Positions 36,885 to 37,508 of a stretch of DNA of 37,508 bases are shown here, piece after piece. Source of the DNA: Crenothrix sp. D3 (GTDB taxonomy: Bacteria; Pseudomonadota; Gammaproteobacteria; Methylococcales; Methylomonadaceae); assembly GCA_002134785.1 (NCBI GenBank), contig MBQZ01000025.1, positions 1-37,508 of the forward strand, given 5' to 3'. Each line of letters opens with the position of its first letter. Position 1 is the stretch's first letter. Below the pieces are notes generated by a model that worked only from the letters and a program-made list of their open reading frames with translations, did not search any database and was not told the DNA's origin. A program made the position numbers and the translations under genes.

Positions 36885-36908
36885 AAAAGGCATCCTAAGA
36901 TGCCTTTT
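36885..36908. terminator. Bidirectional terminator between DUF2062 and cupin genes
   Basis: AAAAGGCATC (36885-36894) and GATGCCTTTT (36899-36908) form a perfect 10-bp stem with loop CTAA. The A/T ends give T-runs on both strands, which suits the converging genes. Confidence 0.85.
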
Positions 36909-36929
36909 ATGACTCGAAAAATCCGCTAA

Positions 36930-37205
36930 TTAATCGTAGCTATAATGCTTACGCAACGGTTTAACCACTTCCCAATGGCTATCTAAGCCCGCATGAAACA
37001 CCACCAAATCGTTTGGTAAAATTCGTACTGGTTCACCACCAACTGGCGTAACGATAATCTCGCCTTCCAATATATAAGCGGTTTCTGTTTCGTCAAAATC
37101 AATCGGAAACGTAGAGACTTCTTTTTCCCAAATCTCCCAATTGGCAACGCCTAATTCTTTCAGACGTTCTTCGCTAGGGTTGTGTTCAATCGTAATTTGG
37201 CTCAT
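36930..37205 (-). CDS. Cupin-domain protein (EutQ-like/DUF861)
   Basis: A 91-residue single-domain cupin. The sequence around FDETETAYILEGEIIVTPVGGEPVRI and LPNDLVVFHAGLDSHWEV matches the two cupin motifs of the small EutQ-like/DUF861 group. Such beta-barrels bind small ligands or act as epimerases, sugar- or ureidoglycolate-type enzymes; which applies here is not known. The classic His ligands of motif 1 are reduced (ET instead of HxH), so metal binding is uncertain. It appears to be monocistronic. Confidence 0.85.
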   Translation of the reverse strand: MSQITIEHNPSEERLKELGVANWEIWEKEVSTFPIDFDETETAYILEGEIIVTPVGGEPVRILPNDLVVFHAGLDSHWEVVKPLRKHYSYD

Positions 37206-37276
37206 GTTTTTCCTTGTATAGCAATTGATAAGCGGGTGATTTTAACACTGTTACCACCAACACAGTACTGTAGTTT

Positions 37277-37310
37277 CGTAGGTTGGGTTGCATCTTTTCG
37301 CAACATACGC
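37277..37310. repeat. Palindromic repeat, GTAGG-TTGGGTT type, copy 3
   Basis: CGTAGGTTGGGTTG matches the lead-in of the copy near 10084. GTTGC (37287-37291) pairs with GCAAC (37300-37304) around ATCTTTTC. Confidence 0.65.
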
Positions 37311-37391
37311 ATCAACTTAAGGAAATTATGGCTTAAATCAGTTATCTATGGTCTAAATGAGGATTAACATTATAGATTTAGGGATAATGAC

Positions 37392-37508
37392 ATGAACAGC
37401 CTATATTCAAAAGTAGCCAAGGTATTGCAGACGATTTTAAACGACAAAGCAACGGAGTTAGCAAAAAGCAGTGGATTTATCGTGCGGCAACGGAAGTTGA
37501 CGGGATCT
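37392..37508 (+). CDS. Transposase, N-terminal fragment (cut by window edge)
   Basis: The ATG at 37392 opens a frame that is still open at the last base (39 codons). It reads MNSLYSKVAKVLQTILN... and ends with SSGFIVRQRKLTGS. The GFI.R.RKLTGS pattern is typical of the N-terminus of IS4-like transposases (Nterm domain before the DDE core). It is a different protein from the transposase tail at the start of the window. Its upstream end, including any terminal inverted repeat, should lie between about 37310 and 37391 but was not recognised. Confidence 0.7.
   Translation, partial: MNSLYSKVAKVLQTILNDKATELAKSSGFIVRQRKLTGS

Noticed and set aside
37182-37367. 61-codon plus-strand frame after the cupin gene
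   Set aside because: It overlaps the cupin start and a palindromic repeat, with no ribosome site or family match.

Overview
The window is bacterial chromosome, most likely from a gammaproteobacterium of moderate to low GC. The main clue is tsaD divergent from rpsU-yqeY-dnaG-rpoD followed by tRNA-Ile2(CAU), the classic macromolecular-synthesis arrangement. The ratA-rnfH pair, the M16 peptidase pair followed by rsmD, and comEC next to a DUF2062 gene agree with this. Palindromic intergenic repeats recall filamentous sulfur oxidisers or methanotrophs (Thiotrichales, Methylococcales), but the sequence does not settle the genus. Both window edges cut through transposase genes, apparently of different IS families.

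Layout. 1-2.3 kb: transposase tail, then an arsenate reductase/ACR3 arsenite efflux pair. 2.4-3 kb: two small RNA-binding protein genes (RRM, cold shock) on the minus strand. 3.2-8.9 kb: tsaD, rpsU, yqeY, dnaG, rpoD and tRNA-Ile. 8.9-11.6 kb: metK and ahcY of the S-adenosylmethionine cycle, with an unusual 22-codon ORF before ahcY. 11.6-13.7 kb: rnfH, ratA and an NSS-type sodium symporter on the minus strand. 13.9-17.1 kb: an AT-rich two-gene island coding for a tandem CBM21/EEP-hydrolase fusion and a phospholipase D-like protein. 17.2-22.2 kb: sbcD-sbcC, followed by a cluster of four hairpins. 22.4-26.2 kb: an active/inactive M16 peptidase pair, rsmD and a class I methyltransferase. 26.3-28.3 kb: thiC under a TPP riboswitch. 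28.4-33.9 kb: a five-gene minus-strand cluster of globins and flavin/iron-sulfur reductases. 34-37.2 kb: comEC, DUF2062 and a cupin. The window ends in the start of a second transposase.

Two regions look least explained. The first is the globin/reductase cluster: a group 1 truncated haemoglobin, a ferredoxin-reductase, a PNPOx-like/globin fusion, a second ferredoxin-reductase with eroded FAD and NAD motifs, and an FHA-reductase-ferredoxin fusion. Together they could be an electron-transfer and oxygen/NO-handling complex with a phosphopeptide-binding (FHA) part. The second is the CBM21-EEP plus PLD pair, which joins a polyglucan-binding module typical of eukaryotic proteins to an Mg-dependent hydrolase and sits directly before sbcDC. 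The 22-codon ORF with a strong Shine-Dalgarno sequence just before ahcY is a third candidate for new regulation. Functions for all three are inference; the domain calls rest on motifs read by eye.
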